From: Castellaniella daejeonensis
GTDB lineage: Bacteria; Pseudomonadota; Gammaproteobacteria; Burkholderiales; Burkholderiaceae_B
Reading direction: 5' to 3'
Assembly: GCF_039523555.1 (NCBI RefSeq)
Contig: NZ_BAAAFN010000004.1
Location: 297,176 to 361,175, forward strand
Length of the DNA: 64,000 nucleotides
Part shown: in pieces, positions 8,353-17,410 of the stretch
Position numbering within the stretch: the first letter of the stretch is position 1
How the letters are laid out: every line of letters starts with the position of its first letter
Program-made: the position numbers and the translations under genes
Notes under the pieces: model-generated
The model's input: the letters and a program-made list of their open reading frames with translations, nothing else
Told to the model about the DNA's origin: nothing
Database searches by the model: none

Positions 8353-9601
8353 GGAAACGCCAGACCGGCGGCCCGTGCCCGATGCGCCGCCCGTCGCTTC
8401 CGACGGGCGCGGCGGGCGGCCCAGGATCGGTCTGATCCTCACGGGGGGCGGCGCTCGCGCCGCCTATCAGGCCGGCGTGCTCTCGGGCGTGCTGGAACTG
8501 CTGAATCCGGACCGCCGCCGGGATTTCCGCAATCCCTTCGACATCGTCTGCGGCACATCGGCGGGGGCCATCAATGCCGCCGCCCTGGCCTGCCGGGCGC
8601 ACCAGCCGCATCGCGCCGTCGATCACCTGTGCAACCTGTGGCAGGCACTGCATACCGCGGACATCTATTATTCGGATGCCGCGCGGCTGATGCGCACCGG
8701 CCTGCAATGGCTGGGCATGCTGGGCCTGGGCTGGATCCGGCCCCAGTTGTCCCGCTACGCACCGCATTCCCTGCTGGACAACGAGCCGCTGGCCAGTCTG
8801 CTGGGCCGCACGCTCAATTTTTCCCGCCTGCAGACCAACCTGGACCGCGGCCACCTGAGCGCCCTGGCGATCACGGCGACGGCCTACACCACGGGCGAGC
8901 ACCTCACCTTCTACCAGGCCCGGCAGTGCATCCAGCCCTGGTCGCGCACGCTGCGGCGCGCCGTGGCGTGTGCCATCGGCGTGGACCACCTGATGGCTTC
9001 CAGCGCCATTCCCTTCGTCTTCCCGGCCCGCGCCATCCTGACGGGCGGCAGCACGCTCTGGTGCGGGGACGGCTCGATGCGCCAGCTGGCCCCGATCAGC
9101 CCGGCCATCCACCTGGGGGCCGAACGCGTCTTTGTCGTCGGCACCAACTACAGGGATGAAACCAGCCCGGGCATCCGCGATCTGGACCCGCCATACCCCA
9201 ACCTGGCCCAGGTCGCGGGGCACACGCTGTCGAACATTTTCCTCGATGGCGTGTCCATGGATATGGAGCGCATGGAGCGGATCAATGAGCTGCTTGCACG
9301 AATCCCCGCAAATCGTTTAAAAAGCGATTCACTGCGACCCATCCATACCCTGATGATCGCGCCCAGCCAGTCCCTGGACGAACTGGCGCTGGAGCATCTG
9401 GATGAATTGCCGGGCGCCGTGCGCACCTTGTTTCGCGTGCTGGGCGTTTCGCCACGCAGGATCGAGCCGGGGGGCGGCGCGCTGGCGTCCTACCTGTTGT
9501 TCGAATCCGGCTATACCAGCAGCCTCATTGCGCTCGGCAGGGCAGACAGCCTGAAGCAGGCAGAGAAAGTCATCGCTTTTTTCAAGGAGTGGTCCGCATG
9601 A
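8327..9601 (+). CDS. Patatin-like phospholipase
   Basis: A 424-residue patatin-domain protein. It shows the glycine-rich oxyanion loop GGGARAAYQAG (about residue 40), the nucleophile elbow GTSAG with Ser at about residue 78, and the dyad Asp in CGDGSMRQLAP at about residue 248. Together they make the Ser-Asp dyad of bacterial patatin/RssA/YlbK-type acyl hydrolases. A C-terminal extension (about 300-424) is typical of the larger proteobacterial DUF3734-less forms. No signal peptide is seen, so it is probably cytoplasmic or peripherally membrane-bound, acting on phospholipid acyl esters. It overlaps maeB by 26 nt and its stop overlaps the barstar-like start (ATGA), suggesting co-translation. 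Confidence 0.88.
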   Translation: MPTNLATPRETPDRRPVPDAPPVASDGRGGRPRIGLILTGGGARAAYQAGVLSGVLELLNPDRRRDFRNPFDIVCGTSAGAINAAALACRAHQPHRAVDHLCNLWQALHTADIYYSDAARLMRTGLQWLGMLGLGWIRPQLSRYAPHSLLDNEPLASLLGRTLNFSRLQTNLDRGHLSALAITATAYTTGEHLTFYQARQCIQPWSRTLRRAVACAIGVDHLMASSAIPFVFPARAILTGGSTLWCGDGSMRQLAPISPAIHLGAERVFVVGTNYRDETSPGIRDLDPPYPNLAQVAGHTLSNIFLDGVSMDMERMERINELLARIPANRLKSDSLRPIHTLMIAPSQSLDELALEHLDELPGAVRTLFRVLGVSPRRIEPGGGALASYLLFESGYTSSLIALGRADSLKQAEKVIAFFKEWSA

Positions 9602-10059
9602 GTCCGGCCCAGATAAAAAAAATGCTCACGCAGGGCGTGGTCGATGCCCAGGCGGTGAGCGAGCAGGAAGCCCTGGCGGCCGCCACCGAGGCCGGCCTGG
9701 CGGCCTTCGTCGTTGACTGCGATCGGGCGCGCAACCGTTCCGCCGTGCTGCGCGCCGTGGTCAAGGCCATCGATTACCCGGAGTATTTCGGCGGCAACCT
9801 GGATGCCCTGTACGACGGCCTGTGCGATACCCTGATGGACCAGAAGGAAGGCCTGTTCCTGTGGTTCCGGCACCTGCATTCCGGCGATCCCGCCCTGGCC
9901 GAAGACGCCCAGGCCATCCAGGCCGTCTGCGACGACGTCGTTGAATTCGGCCAGAACAACGAGCGCCGCTTCGCCTACGCCATCCAGCATGCCGGGGCGC
10001 ATCCGGCGCCCGAGCCGGGCATCGATCCCACTCCGTATTCGGGCCGCGAGGAAGTCTGA
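9598..10059 (+). CDS. Barstar-family protein (ribonuclease-inhibitor fold)
   Basis: A 153-residue protein. The core FVVDCDRARNRSAVLRAVVKAIDYPEYFGGNLDALYDGLCD is diagnostic of the barstar (barnase inhibitor) family, in particular the D-x-P-x-Y-F-G-x-N-x-D-A-L signature that shapes the RNase-binding helix. Classical barstar is about 90 residues; this form has an extra N-terminal helix and a C-terminal extension ending in YSGREEV. No barnase-like RNase is visible in the window, so its partner is unknown. The start was placed at ATG 9598, which overlaps the patatin stop (ATGA); a GTG at 9589 is possible. A strong intrinsic terminator follows the stop. Confidence 0.85.
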   Translation: MSPAQIKKMLTQGVVDAQAVSEQEALAAATEAGLAAFVVDCDRARNRSAVLRAVVKAIDYPEYFGGNLDALYDGLCDTLMDQKEGLFLWFRHLHSGDPALAEDAQAIQAVCDDVVEFGQNNERRFAYAIQHAGAHPAPEPGIDPTPYSGREEV

Positions 10060-10074
10060 TCTTTCGCTGGCTGT

Positions 10075-10110
10075 ACGAACGGCGCCCGATCGGGCGCCGT
10101 TCGTGTTTTT
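10075..10110 (+). terminator. Rho-independent terminator after the maeB-patatin-barstar run
   Basis: A perfect 13-bp inverted repeat (ACGAACGGCGCCC / GGGCGCCGTTCGT) with a GATC loop is followed directly by GTTTTT. It sits 16 nt after the barstar stop and before the convergent rsmE gene. Confidence 0.9.
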
Positions 10111-10168
10111 GCCGGCCTCGTGCGGCCCGCCCGGCGGGCGGCTCCGGGTGCGGGAAAGGCGCGGATCG

Positions 10169-10891
10169 CTACCAGTCGAGCAGGGCCGTGGCCGCTGCGG
10201 CCAGGGCCAGCCCGGCCGTTTCGGTGCGCAGGACCCGCGCGCCGAAACGTGCGCCCTGCAGGCCGCTGCGCCGGGCCAGGGCCAGTTCTTCCGGCGACCA
10301 GCCGCCCTCGGGGCCGACCATCAGCGTCAGGCTGTCCCGGACTCCGGCCAGGGCAGCACGGAAATCCAGGGGGCCGTCCGGGTGGCAGAACAGCGCGGGC
10401 CCGTCCACGGCTTCGAGGCAGGCGGCCAGCGGCGCAGGGGGATGGACGGTCATCAGCCGGTTGCGGCCGCATTGCTCGCTGGCGGCCCGGGCGATGGCGC
10501 GCCAATGGTCCAGGCGCTTGTCCAGCCTGGGGCCCGACAGGCGCAGGACGCTGCGCTCGGCGGCCACGGGATGCAATTCCGCCACGCCCAGCTCGACCGC
10601 CTTTTCCACGATCCAGTCCATCTTGTCGCCCGAAGCCAGCCCCTGGATCAGGACCAGCCGGCCATGCAGCTCGCTTTCGACGGCTTCGCATGCTCCCAGC
10701 TCGGCCAGGGCGCGGCGGCCTTCGATGCGCAGCGTGGCAGGGTATTGGCCGCCCCGGCCGTCGAACAGCACGATGGCCGCGCCGTCCGCGAGCCGCAGCA
10801 CGCGCACTGCGTGATGCGCCAGGGCGGCCGGCAGCTCGATGCGTTCGCCGGCGGCCAGCGGGGTCTCGCAGAAGAAGCGGGGATGCGTCAT
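10169..10891 (-). CDS. rsmE: 16S rRNA (uracil1498-N3)-methyltransferase
   Basis: A protein of about 240 residues of the RsmE SPOUT family. The N-terminal PUA-like domain (MTHPRFFCETPLAAGERIELP, with HHAVRVLRL) is followed by the trefoil-knot methyltransferase. Its SAM-binding motifs LMVGPEGGWSPEELALA and ARVLRTETAGLALAAA are intact. The enzyme uses S-adenosylmethionine to methylate U1498 in the 30S decoding region. I chose the MTHPRF start; an in-frame ATG 12 nt upstream (10903) would add MVIA. Neither has a clear Shine-Dalgarno. The gene is divergent from tkt, with about 130 bp between them for the two promoters. Confidence 0.93.
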   Translation of the reverse strand: MTHPRFFCETPLAAGERIELPAALAHHAVRVLRLADGAAIVLFDGRGGQYPATLRIEGRRALAELGACEAVESELHGRLVLIQGLASGDKMDWIVEKAVELGVAELHPVAAERSVLRLSGPRLDKRLDHWRAIARAASEQCGRNRLMTVHPPAPLAACLEAVDGPALFCHPDGPLDFRAALAGVRDSLTLMVGPEGGWSPEELALARRSGLQGARFGARVLRTETAGLALAAAATALLDW

Positions 10892-11021
10892 GGCAATGAC
10901 CATTGTGCGGGTGCCGTGGAATATAAACCGGATCGGTCGGGGTGGTAAAATCCATGGCTTTGTGATTCTGTATGCGGTGAGGCCATGGCTTCGGTCGTGC
11001 AGCGCTTACCCCCGAAACCCT

Positions 11022-13067
<2,046 letters not shown>

Positions 13068-13079
13068 AGGAGCTCCTTC

Positions 13080-14090
13080 ATGACCATCCGCGTCGCCATC
13101 AACGGTTACGGCCGCATCGGCCGCAATATCCTGCGTGCCCACTACGAAGACGGCAAGAAGCACGACATCCAGATCGTGGCCATCAACGACCTGGGCGATC
13201 CCAAGACGAACGCCCACCTCACCCGCTACGATACGGCGCATGGCCGTTTCCCCGGCACGGTCGAGGTCGACGGCGACTACATGGTCGTCAACGGCGACCG
13301 CATCCGCGTGCTGGCCGACCGCGATCCGGCCAAGCTGCCCTGGGGCGACCTGGGCGTGGACGTGGTGCTGGAATGCACGGGCTTCTTCACCTCCAAGGAA
13401 AAGGCCTCGGCCCACCTGAAGGGCGGCGCCAAGAAAGTCATCATCTCCGCCCCGGGCGGCAAGGATGTCGACGCCACCATCGTCTACGGCGTCAACCACC
13501 AGGTCCTGAAGGCCTCCGACACGGTCATCTCCAACGCCTCGTGCACCACCAACTGCCTGGCGCCGCTGGTCCACCCGCTGCACCAGCAGCTGGGCATCGT
13601 CAACGGCCTGATGACCACCGTCCACGCCTACACCAACGACCAGGTGCTGACCGACGTCTACCACTCCGACCTGCGCCGCGCCCGTTCGGCCACGCACAGC
13701 ATGATTCCCACCAAGACCGGCGCCGCTGCCGCCGTGGGCCTGGTGCTGCCCGAACTCAACGGCAAGCTCGACGGCTACGCCATCCGCGTGCCGACGATCA
13801 ACGTGTCCATCGTCGACCTGTCCTTCGTTGCCGCGCGTGAAACCTCGGTCGAGGAAGTCAACGGCATTCTCAAGGCCGCCTCGGAAGGCCCGCTCAAGGG
13901 CATCCTGGCCTACACCACCGAACCGCTGGTCTCGGTCGACTTCAACCACGACCCGGCTTCCAGCACGGTCGACGCCTCGCTGACCAAGGTCTCCGGCTCC
14001 CTGGTCAAGGTCTCCTCCTGGTACGACAACGAGTGGGGCTTCTCCAACCGCATGCTCGACACCACCGTGGCCCTGATGGCCGCCAAGTAA
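13080..14090 (+). CDS. gap: Glyceraldehyde-3-phosphate dehydrogenase, type I
   Basis: A 336-residue enzyme with the N-terminal Rossmann motif INGYGRIGRNILRA and the active-site motif SNASCTTNCLAPL, placing the catalytic Cys at residue 155. The C-terminal WYDNEWGFSNRMLD is intact. It oxidises glyceraldehyde-3-phosphate with NAD+ and phosphate to 1,3-bisphosphoglycerate. A GGAGCT precedes the start within the 12-nt gap after tkt. It is the second gene of the tkt-gap-pgk run. A strong GC stem-loop lies between gap and pgk. Confidence 0.97.
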   Translation: MTIRVAINGYGRIGRNILRAHYEDGKKHDIQIVAINDLGDPKTNAHLTRYDTAHGRFPGTVEVDGDYMVVNGDRIRVLADRDPAKLPWGDLGVDVVLECTGFFTSKEKASAHLKGGAKKVIISAPGGKDVDATIVYGVNHQVLKASDTVISNASCTTNCLAPLVHPLHQQLGIVNGLMTTVHAYTNDQVLTDVYHSDLRRARSATHSMIPTKTGAAAAVGLVLPELNGKLDGYAIRVPTINVSIVDLSFVAARETSVEEVNGILKAASEGPLKGILAYTTEPLVSVDFNHDPASSTVDASLTKVSGSLVKVSSWYDNEWGFSNRMLDTTVALMAAK

Positions 14091-14106
14091 GGCTGCCGGC
14101 ATCGTG

Positions 14107-14137
14107 CGACGTGGGGCGGGGCAACCCGCCCTCGTCG
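14107..14137 (+). other. Stem-loop in the gap-pgk spacer
   Basis: GGGCGGG (14114-14120) and CCCGCCC (14125-14131) pair around a GCAA tetraloop, a GNRA-type loop, and the stem can be extended by CGACG/CGTCG outside. No T-run follows, so it is more likely an mRNA-processing or stability element that sets gap/pgk ratios than a terminator. That role is inferred. Confidence 0.55.
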
Positions 14138-14196
14138 TATCCGGAACACGCGACGGCGTCCGTGCCGCTATCGAACCCGACCCGAGGACTTCTTCC

Positions 14197-15384
14197 ATGA
14201 CCATACAGACTCTTTCCGGCCTGGCGCAGGCCGATGCCCTGGCGGGCAAGCGCGTCTTCATCCGTTCCGATCTGAACGTGCCGCTGGACCAGGGCCGCAT
14301 CACCGAGGACACCCGCATCCGGGCTTCGGTGCCGGCGATCCGGATGGCTCTCGATGCGGGCGCTTCGGTGATGGTGACTTCCCACCTGGGCCGCCCCAAG
14401 GAAGGCACGGTCGGCCCGGACGACACGCTGCGGCCCGTGGCCGAGCGCCTGGCCGAACTGCTGGGCCGACCGGTGCGGCTGGTGGCCGACTGGGTCGGCG
14501 GCGTGGACCTGGCGCCCGGCGAGGTCGTGCTGCTGGAAAACTGCCGCTGCAATCCCGGCGAAAAGAAGAACGATCCCGAACTGGCGCGCCGCATGGCCGC
14601 GCTGTGCGACGTCTATGTCAACGACGCCTTCGGGACGGCGCACCGCGCCGAGGCCACCACCGAAGGCATTGCGCATTATGCGCCGGTGGCCTGCGCCGGC
14701 CCGCTGCTGGAAGCCGAACTGGACGCCCTGGGCAGGGCGCTGCAGTCGCCCCGCCGCCCGATGGCGGCCATCGTCGGGGGCTCCAAGGTCTCCACCAAGC
14801 TGTCCATCCTGCAGTCCCTGGCCGAAAAGGTCGATCAGCTGATCGTGGGCGGCGGCATTGCCAACACGTTCATGCTGGCCGCGGGCCTGCCCATCGGCAA
14901 GTCGCTGGCCGAACCCGACCAGGTCGACCAGGCCAGGGCCGTCATGGACGCCATGCGGGCGCGCGGCGTCGAAGTGCCCATTCCGGTGGACGTGGTGGTG
15001 GCGACATCCTTTGCCGCCGACGCCCGGGCCACCGTGAAGGATGCGGCCGATGTCGGCCCGGACGACCTGATCCTGGACATCGGGCCGCGTACCGCTGCCG
15101 CCCTGGCGGACCAGCTGCGCAAGGCCGGCACGATCATCTGGAACGGCCCCGTCGGGGTTTTCGAGTTCGAGTCCTTCGCCGGCGGCACCCGGGCCATCGC
15201 CCAGGCCATCGCGGCTTCCGATGGTTTTTCCATCGCGGGCGGCGGCGACACCCTGGCGGCCATCGCCAAGTTCGGCATCACCGACCAGGTCGGCTACATC
15301 TCCACCGGCGGTGGCGCCTTCCTGGAATTCCTGGAAGGCAAGACATTGCCCGCCGTTGCCGCCCTGGAGGCGCGGGCGAACTGA
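14197..15384 (+). CDS. pgk: Phosphoglycerate kinase
   Basis: A 395-residue protein of normal PGK length. N-terminal motif KRVFIRSDLNVPLDQG and SHLGRPKEG bind 3-phosphoglycerate; VGGSKVSTKL, IIWNGPVGVFE and GGGDTLAA form the nucleotide-binding half. It transfers phosphate from 1,3-bisphosphoglycerate to ADP. ATG 14197 was chosen over an in-frame upstream extension that would cover the gap-pgk spacer hairpin. It is third in the tkt-gap-pgk run; the usual pyruvate kinase or fba gene is not downstream here. Confidence 0.96.
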   Translation: MTIQTLSGLAQADALAGKRVFIRSDLNVPLDQGRITEDTRIRASVPAIRMALDAGASVMVTSHLGRPKEGTVGPDDTLRPVAERLAELLGRPVRLVADWVGGVDLAPGEVVLLENCRCNPGEKKNDPELARRMAALCDVYVNDAFGTAHRAEATTEGIAHYAPVACAGPLLEAELDALGRALQSPRRPMAAIVGGSKVSTKLSILQSLAEKVDQLIVGGGIANTFMLAAGLPIGKSLAEPDQVDQARAVMDAMRARGVEVPIPVDVVVATSFAADARATVKDAADVGPDDLILDIGPRTAAALADQLRKAGTIIWNGPVGVFEFESFAGGTRAIAQAIAASDGFSIAGGGDTLAAIAKFGITDQVGYISTGGGAFLEFLEGKTLPAVAALEARAN

Positions 15385-15406
15385 TGCGGCGTGCAGCCGG
15401 ATTTCC

Positions 15407-15450
15407 ATCCATTTAAAAAATGGATAGTGTGAATTCCAATATTTAATTGG
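15407..15450. promoter_or_regulatory. Paired AT-rich palindromes upstream of the ureidoglycine aminohydrolase gene
   Basis: Two near-adjacent inverted repeats stand out from the GC-rich surroundings: ATCCATTT-AAA-AAATGGAT (15407-15425) and CCAAT-ATTTA-ATTGG (15436-15450). They lie about 100-140 bp upstream of the aminohydrolase start, in the AT-rich 162-bp gap after pgk. They are candidate operators or the promoter region for that gene. The first could also act as a weak terminator for the tkt-gap-pgk transcript. The regulator is unknown; the LysR protein encoded just downstream is the obvious candidate. Confidence 0.5.
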
Positions 15451-15546
15451 TAAATATAACAGTCGTCCGTTAAGGTGGGGCATCCGTTCAGGATGCCCAC
15501 CCACGGCCCCCGGCGAGGGGTCGCAACGCCGACTCGTGGAGTTCAC

Positions 15547-16377
15547 ATGTCCAGGACTTACTATGCGCCGCATGGCGGCCATCCCCCGCAGACTGATCTG
15601 CTGACCGACCGCGCGATGTTCACCGAGGCATACGCCGTCATTCCGAAGGGCGTGATGCGTGACATCGTCACCAGCCACCTGCCGTTCTGGGACAACACCC
15701 GGCTGTGGGTGCTGGCGCGGCCCCTGTCGGGTTTTGCCGAAACCTTTTCGCAGTACATCGTCGAAGTCGGCGCAGGGGGCGGCAGCGATCTGCCCGAGCA
15801 GGATCCCGAGGCCGAAGGCGTGCTGTTCGTCGTCGAAGGCGAGATCGAACTGACCCTGGCCGGCCAGAAGCATGTCCTTTCGCCCGGCGGCTACGCCTTC
15901 ATTCCGCCGTCCTCGGACTGGACCCTGCGCAACCGGGCAGCCGGGGCCGCCCGGTTCCACTGGATCCGCAAGCGCTACCAGGCCGTGGACGGGCTGCCCT
16001 TTCCGGAGGCCTTCGTCACCAACGAGCAGGACGTCGAGCCCATTCCCATGCCGGGCACCGAGGGCCGCTGGGTCACCACGCGCTTCGTGGACATGGCCGA
16101 CATGCGCCACGACATGCATGTGAACATCGTCACGTTCCAGCCCGGCGGCATCATTCCCTTTGCGGAAACCCATGTGATGGAGCATGGCCTGTACGTGCTG
16201 GAAGGCCAGGCGGTCTATCGCCTGAACCAGGACTGGGTCGAAGTCCAGGCGGGGGATTTCATGTGGCTGCGCGCCTTCTGTCCGCAGGCCTGCTACGCGG
16301 GCGGCCCCGGCCCGTTCCGCTATCTGCTGTACAAGGACGTGAATCGCCACGCCGCCCTGACGCTTGGGAATCTCTGA
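15547..16377 (+). CDS. (S)-ureidoglycine aminohydrolase (bicupin)
   Basis: A 276-residue protein with two cupin domains. N-terminal YYAPHGGHPPQTDLLTDRAMFTEAYAVIPKGVMRDIV is characteristic of the YlbA/AllE family, and the C-terminal cupin contains the metal-ligand-rich HVMEHGLYVLEGQAVYRL. The enzyme converts (S)-ureidoglycine to (S)-ureidoglycolate and ammonia in allantoin degradation (Mn-dependent in characterised members). Allantoinase, allantoate amidohydrolase and ureidoglycolate enzymes are not nearby, so it is either an isolated pathway gene or works with genes elsewhere. ATG 15547 follows GTGGAG. It is convergent with the LysR gene, 9 nt apart. Confidence 0.85.
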   Translation: MSRTYYAPHGGHPPQTDLLTDRAMFTEAYAVIPKGVMRDIVTSHLPFWDNTRLWVLARPLSGFAETFSQYIVEVGAGGGSDLPEQDPEAEGVLFVVEGEIELTLAGQKHVLSPGGYAFIPPSSDWTLRNRAAGAARFHWIRKRYQAVDGLPFPEAFVTNEQDVEPIPMPGTEGRWVTTRFVDMADMRHDMHVNIVTFQPGGIIPFAETHVMEHGLYVLEGQAVYRLNQDWVEVQAGDFMWLRAFCPQACYAGGPGPFRYLLYKDVNRHAALTLGNL

Positions 16378-16386
16378 GCGCTTTCT

Positions 16387-17373
16387 TCAGGGATCCGCTT
16401 GCGGGAAATCCGGCGTGCCGGCCTCCGGGCCGGGCCGGCATGCCGGCGGCGGCTCCTCGGCCAGCATGTTCGCCAGGGCCTGGGCCAGGGCCTGGACCGT
16501 GGCGTCCGCCGTCGGACGGTGGAACAGCCCGATCTCATAGTCGTCGACGGCCGGCAGGCCTTCGCGGGGACCGAGGATGGCGTGGTCCGGCGTCACGGTG
16601 CGCAGGGGCAGCAGGCTGATGCCCAGACCGGCGGCCACGGCGTGCTGGATGCCGTTCAAGCTGGAGCAGGTATAGGCGATGCGCCAGTTCCTGCCCATGG
16701 CCTCGATGGCGCAGATGATGTCCTCGCGGTACAGGCCCCGGGGCGGAAAGGTCACCAGCGGTACAGGATCGGTCCGCAGGCATGGATGGCGCGCGCTGTC
16801 GATCCAGGCCAGGGTTTCCGGCCGGCTGGCAACGGCCGGACGGCTGTTGCGGCGCTGCTTGACCAGGATGAGGTCCAGTTCACCCCGGTCGTAGCTGGCC
16901 GCCAGCCCGGAACACAGGCCGCTGGTGATCTCCAGCTTGACCCGGGGGTGGCTGCGGCTGAAGTCCGCCAGGACCTGCGTCGCGCGGCTGGCGACGAAAT
17001 CCTCGGGCACGCCCAGGCGAACGGTGGCGGCAACCGCCGCGCCCGCCATGACGTCCAGGATCTGGTCGTTGAGCGCCAGCAGGTGGCGCGCATGGCCGAG
17101 CAGGGACTGGCCGGCGTCGGTCGGCAGGACCTCGCGGCCGCCCCGGTCCAGCAGGCGGTGGCCGACCAGGTCTTCGAGCCGGCGGATCTTCTGGCTGACG
17201 GTGGATTGCGTGGAGTGCAGTCGGGCCGCCGCCGCGGTGAAGCTGCCGCAGTCCGCCACGGCGACGAACGCCTTCAGCAGGTCCGGATCGATGAGCGGCC
17301 GGTGGGGCACAGGGGGGATCGCGCTGGATTCCATGTCGTCGCCCGCTGCACGCGGGGCTTCCGTTTCGAGCAT
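16387..17373 (-). CDS. LysR-family transcriptional regulator
   Basis: A 328-residue LysR-type regulator. The N-terminal winged helix (DLLKAFVAVADCGSFTAAAARLHSTQSTVSQKIRRLE, about residues 32-68) is followed by a substrate-binding domain ending in a Pro-rich tail. An alternative start is ATG 17334 (MESSAIPP), 13 residues shorter; neither has a convincing Shine-Dalgarno. It lies 37 nt downstream of the P1B-ATPase stop in the same orientation and is convergent with the ureidoglycine aminohydrolase gene, so its target cannot be told from orientation. The effector is unknown. Confidence 0.85.
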   Translation of the reverse strand: MLETEAPRAAGDDMESSAIPPVPHRPLIDPDLLKAFVAVADCGSFTAAAARLHSTQSTVSQKIRRLEDLVGHRLLDRGGREVLPTDAGQSLLGHARHLLALNDQILDVMAGAAVAATVRLGVPEDFVASRATQVLADFSRSHPRVKLEITSGLCSGLAASYDRGELDLILVKQRRNSRPAVASRPETLAWIDSARHPCLRTDPVPLVTFPPRGLYREDIICAIEAMGRNWRIAYTCSSLNGIQHAVAAGLGISLLPLRTVTPDHAILGPREGLPAVDDYEIGLFHRPTADATVQALAQALANMLAEEPPPACRPGPEAGTPDFPQADP

Positions 17374-17410
17374 GAAGATTATCCAGCATCCGGGCATGCC
17401 CGGGGTAGGT

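Noticed and set aside
10839..11021. Upstream extension of transketolase through the rsmE start.
   Set aside because: The extension has no homology and overlaps the divergent rsmE start; ATG 11022 matches the family N-terminus.
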